The position numbers and the translations under genes are program-made. The notes beneath the pieces were generated by a model, which was not told the DNA's origin, did no database searches, and worked only from the letters and a program-made list of their open reading frames with translations. A stretch of 64,000 nucleotides of DNA, taken from positions 310,001 to 374,000 of the forward strand of contig NZ_JACCHQ010000001.1 of assembly GCF_016031655.1 (NCBI RefSeq), given 5' to 3'. The DNA is from Bradyrhizobium glycinis (GTDB lineage Bacteria > Pseudomonadota > Alphaproteobacteria > Rhizobiales > Xanthobacteraceae). Position 1 is the first letter of the stretch, and each line of letters opens with the position of its first letter. This document shows positions 61,876 to 64,000 of the stretch, one piece after another.

Positions 61876-62370
61876 CTAGTCGAATAGGGCAGCGGCGCTG
61901 TCGCGACTGGGATTGCCGGCCACGATGCGCTGCATCATCTCGATGAAGAGCGCCTGTTCCCGCTGGCTCAAATCGCCGAGCGTTGCGCGATGCGCCCGCC
62001 GTGCCGCGCCCTCGATTTTAACCAGCAGCGCGGCGCCGGCGGGCGTCAGGCGACACAATCGCGCGCGCCGATCGTCCTTGTTCACCGCGCGCTCGACCAG
62101 GTTGCGCGCAGCGAGGCGTTTCAATGCGCCGGTCGTCGTGGTGCGATCGAGCGCGATATCGGCCGCCAAAGTGGTCTGATCGGCGGTTTCGCGCACCGCC
62201 AGCGCCGAGAGCAGGCTGTATTGCAGCGGCGTGACCTCGAATTCGCCGCAGGCTTCCTGAAACAGCGCGACGTGAATCTGGTGCAGCCGGCGGATCAAAT
62301 AGCCGGGCCGTTCCGACAATGGCCAGGGGCGGTGCTTGCCCCCGCTGCGACTTTTCCTGGCTTGCCGCAA
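61876..62370 (-). CDS. MarR-family transcriptional regulator of the permease/amidohydrolase locus
   Basis: 164 residues from a TTG at 62370 that has GGGAGAG six bases upstream; another TTG at 62385 would add five residues. The winged helix-turn-helix is TPLQYSLLSALAVRETADQT and TLAADIALDRTTTTGALKRL, with the wing LVERAVNKDDRRARLCRLTP. It lies between the permease gene (same strand) and the amidohydrolase gene (divergent), both of which carry the same palindrome, so it is the likely repressor of both. Confidence 0.87.
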   Translation of the reverse strand: MRQARKSRSGGKHRPWPLSERPGYLIRRLHQIHVALFQEACGEFEVTPLQYSLLSALAVRETADQTTLAADIALDRTTTTGALKRLAARNLVERAVNKDDRRARLCRLTPAGAALLVKIEGAARRAHRATLGDLSQREQALFIEMMQRIVAGNPSRDSAAALFD

Positions 62371-62464
62371 TGCACGCTCTCCCAACCCCAGACCGTTCGC
62401 GCTTAGCTCGATTCGAACGCGCTCGCCACAACAGGATCATGGCACGAAGCTTGCTTTTATCCAA

Positions 62465-62485
62465 ATGCGAAGCATGCTTCGTAAT
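62465..62485. promoter_or_regulatory. MarR-type operator before the amidohydrolase
   Basis: ATGCGAAGCATGCTTCGTAAT with a perfect CGAAGCATGCTTCG core (62468-62481). It is about 45 bases before the amidohydrolase ATG and 95 bases from the MarR start, and is nearly identical to the permease operator. Confidence 0.78.
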
Positions 62486-62529
62486 TCGAGAGCGGGGCAA
62501 CCGCCTGCGCAAGAGTCAAGGAGAGCGCC

Positions 62530-63807
62530 ATGTCCGTCACTGCCAGCTTCGATCTTCTGCTGCGAGGTGGCCGCGTGATCTGTCCGGCCTCCGGCGTCGA
62601 TGGCGTCAAGGACGTCGCCATTCGCAACGGCAAGATCGCGGCGGTTGCATCCGACATTCTGCCGACCAGCGCGAAGGAGGTCGTCGATGTCGGCGGCAAG
62701 CTCGTGCTGCCCGGGCTGATCGACACCCACGCCCATGTCTATCAATATGTCTCGGGCCGCTTCGGCATGAACCCCGACATGGTGGGCGTGCAGTCCGGCG
62801 TGACGACGCTGGTCGATCAGGGTGGTCCGTCCTGCATGACGCTGCCGGGCTTCCGCCATTTCATCGCGGAAGCCTCGGCCTCGCGCGTCTATGCGTTTCT
62901 CTCCGCCTATCTCGTCGGCGGCCTCGAGGGTCATTTCTATCCGCAGCTCTACAGCCCCGACGGCGTCGACATCGATGCGACCGTCAAGGCCGCGACCGCC
63001 AATCTCGATCTCGTGCGCGGCATCAAGGCTCATGCCGAGATCGGCGGCTTCGCGCGCTGGGGCATTCGCGTCATCGAGATGGCGGCCGAGATCGGCAAGC
63101 GTGCCGACCTGCCGGTCTATGTGCATTTCGGCCAGCTCTGGGGCCTGCCCGAGAGCGGGGCCAATGGCGAGGACGCCGACACCATCCTCACCCGGGTGAT
63201 TCCGCTCTTGCGCGAGGACGACATCCTCGCTCATCCCTTCACGCGACATCCCGGCGGCTTCGTCAATCGCGAGGGCGAGGTGCATCCGGTGATCCAGGCC
63301 GCACTCGACCGCGGCCTGAAGGTCGATGTCGGCCACGGCAGCCATTTCTCCTATCGGCTCGCGAAAAAAGCGATCGCTGCCGGCATCATCCCGACCACGC
63401 TCGGCGCCGACATTCACGGCTACAACACCCATGTGCCCGCGCCGGCCGGAACGCCCGACCAGCACGAAGACGACGAGAACCATCCCTTCGCCGGCCAGGC
63501 CAAGTTCAGCCTGGTCCAGGCGATGAGCTCGATGATGGCACTCGGCCTGTCGCTGGAGCAGGTGGTGCCGATGGTCACCTCCAATCCCGCAAAGATGCTC
63601 GGCCGCAGCGAGGTGATCGGTGCGCTCAAGATCGGCATGGACGCCGACGTCTCCGTGCTCACGGAGCAGAATGGCCGCTTCGTCCTCAAGGACAACGAGA
63701 AGAATGAGGTGATTGCCGAGCGCCTGCTGCAGCCGGCCTTCTGCCTGCGCGCCGGCACCCGCTTCGACGCGGTCGCGCCGATCCTGCCGCAGGCCGTCGC
63801 GGCATAA
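62530..63807 (+). CDS. Amidohydrolase-superfamily metallohydrolase (dihydroorotase/deacetylase-like)
   Basis: 425 residues. The metal-binding HXH is in VLPGLIDTHAHVYQYVSG. Further likely ligands are in PVYVHFGQLWGL, ILAHPFTRHPGG, VDVGHGSHFSYR and GADIHGYNTHVP. Similar proteins hydrolyse N-acyl or cyclic amide bonds; closest in feel to the EF_0837/AHA_3915-type deacetylases. Context, an NCS1 nucleobase permease and a molybdenum hydroxylase, points to a nitrogen heterocycle or cyclic amide. AAGGAGAGCGCC precedes the ATG at 62530. Confidence 0.85.
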   Translation: MSVTASFDLLLRGGRVICPASGVDGVKDVAIRNGKIAAVASDILPTSAKEVVDVGGKLVLPGLIDTHAHVYQYVSGRFGMNPDMVGVQSGVTTLVDQGGPSCMTLPGFRHFIAEASASRVYAFLSAYLVGGLEGHFYPQLYSPDGVDIDATVKAATANLDLVRGIKAHAEIGGFARWGIRVIEMAAEIGKRADLPVYVHFGQLWGLPESGANGEDADTILTRVIPLLREDDILAHPFTRHPGGFVNREGEVHPVIQAALDRGLKVDVGHGSHFSYRLAKKAIAAGIIPTTLGADIHGYNTHVPAPAGTPDQHEDDENHPFAGQAKFSLVQAMSSMMALGLSLEQVVPMVTSNPAKMLGRSEVIGALKIGMDADVSVLTEQNGRFVLKDNEKNEVIAERLLQPAFCLRAGTRFDAVAPILPQAVAA

Positions 63808-63816
63808 GGCCCGGCA

Positions 63817-64000
63817 GTGCAGGAGAACGCCGCGTTGCGCAACGAGCGAGAATTTCCGCACGGAAAGGCGGGGCAAGGCGTTGGCGCGCGGCTGCCGCGC
63901 AAGGAAGACGACCGCCTGATGCGCGGCCGCGGCCAATATGTCGGGGACGTCAGGCTCGCCGGTCTTCAGGACGTCGCCTTCGTGCGCAGCCCGCTGGCGC
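63817..64000 (+). CDS. Xanthine dehydrogenase-family molybdopterin subunit (partial, N-terminus)
   Basis: The frame from a GTG at 63817 reads through to the window end. It contains GVGARLPRKEDDRLMRGRGQ, then YVGDVRLAGLQDVAFVRSPL, the conserved opening of the large (MoCo-binding) subunit of xanthine dehydrogenase-like hydroxylases such as aldehyde, CO and nicotinate-type enzymes. AAGG lies seven bases before the GTG. It starts nine bases after the amidohydrolase stop, so they are probably one operon. Substrate cannot be judged from this piece. Confidence 0.75.
   Translation, partial: MQENAALRNEREFPHGKAGQGVGARLPRKEDDRLMRGRGQYVGDVRLAGLQDVAFVRSPLA

Noticed and set aside
60548..61879. 443-codon open frame opposite the NCS1 permease
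   Set aside because: Its His/Asp/Arg-rich protein is the antisense image of membrane helices; no family resemblance.
1..64000. CRISPR arrays, tRNA/rRNA genes, insertion sequences, phage genes
   Set aside because: I saw no regularly spaced repeats, no tRNA-like cloverleaf with CCA-type end and no transposase, integrase or phage protein motif.

Overview
The window is GC-rich, with mostly ATG/GTG starts and many 1-8 base gene overlaps. It reads as chromosomal DNA of an alphaproteobacterium, most likely Bradyrhizobium or a close rhizobial relative. That placement is inference from gene content: formate dehydrogenase with the DUF3305/3306/6352/6505 accessory block, DUF6894 and DUF3606 small proteins, GGAAC-type stress promoters, and xanthine-dehydrogenase and NCS1 catabolic genes. 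I see no rRNA, tRNA, CRISPR array, transposase or integrase.

Layout. (1) 1-9215, catabolism: a maleylacetate-reductase-like gene and a Dabb protein run divergently from a LysR regulator, which is followed by xylulokinase and a sugar ABC transporter (ATPase, permease, binding protein). A MarR regulator and a TfdB/MhpA-type FAD monooxygenase follow, separated by a long palindrome. (2) 9212-16290, surface polysaccharide: a beta-propeller glycan protein, a GT4 glycosyltransferase, a Wzx-like flippase, an FAD oxidoreductase and a CelD/BcsL-type acetyltransferase. (3) 16610-31497, respiration and formate: small exported proteins, a WD40-cytochrome c protein, a large ferredoxin-like Fe-S protein, and an operon of overlapping genes (biotin/lipoate-ligase-like, DUF6505, DUF6352, DUF3305, DUF3306, an HTH-TorD chaperone, a Tat-signal peptide protein, FdhA, Fdh3B, cytochrome b subunit). 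A nickel permease with an exact NikR-type operator closes this region.

(4) 31545-47220 is the most interesting region: fifteen same-strand, mostly overlapping genes in two transcription units. Unit A (47220 down to 40717) encodes inositol-3-phosphate synthase, a histidine phosphatase, a CgeB-like glycosyltransferase, a nucleotidyltransferase, a methyltransferase, a glycosidase whose TIM barrel looks circularly permuted, and phosphopentomutase. Unit B (40519 down to 31545) encodes two sugar-nucleotide epimerases, a B12-binding radical SAM protein, a GT4 glycosyltransferase, three more CgeB-like glycosyltransferases and UDP-xylose synthase. Both units are preceded by GGAACGAAC-N12-(C/G)(G/C)TT, which resembles promoters of the EcfG general stress sigma factor. 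I infer a stress-induced pathway for a small, possibly inositol- and pentose-containing, modified glycan whose product I cannot name.

(5) 47560-55326 holds small conserved genes, a heptosyltransferase-like protein, a DUF4336-SDR fusion, a phosphodiesterase, a Nudix protein, a SIR2 protein and a patatin. (6) 55664-60164 holds glycogen debranching (glgX), DUF3606 and treZ, a glycogen-to-trehalose branch with another stress-type promoter. (7) 60191-64000 is a MarR-controlled catabolic locus: an NCS1 permease, an amidohydrolase and the start of a molybdenum hydroxylase, with the same palindrome before the permease and before the amidohydrolase.
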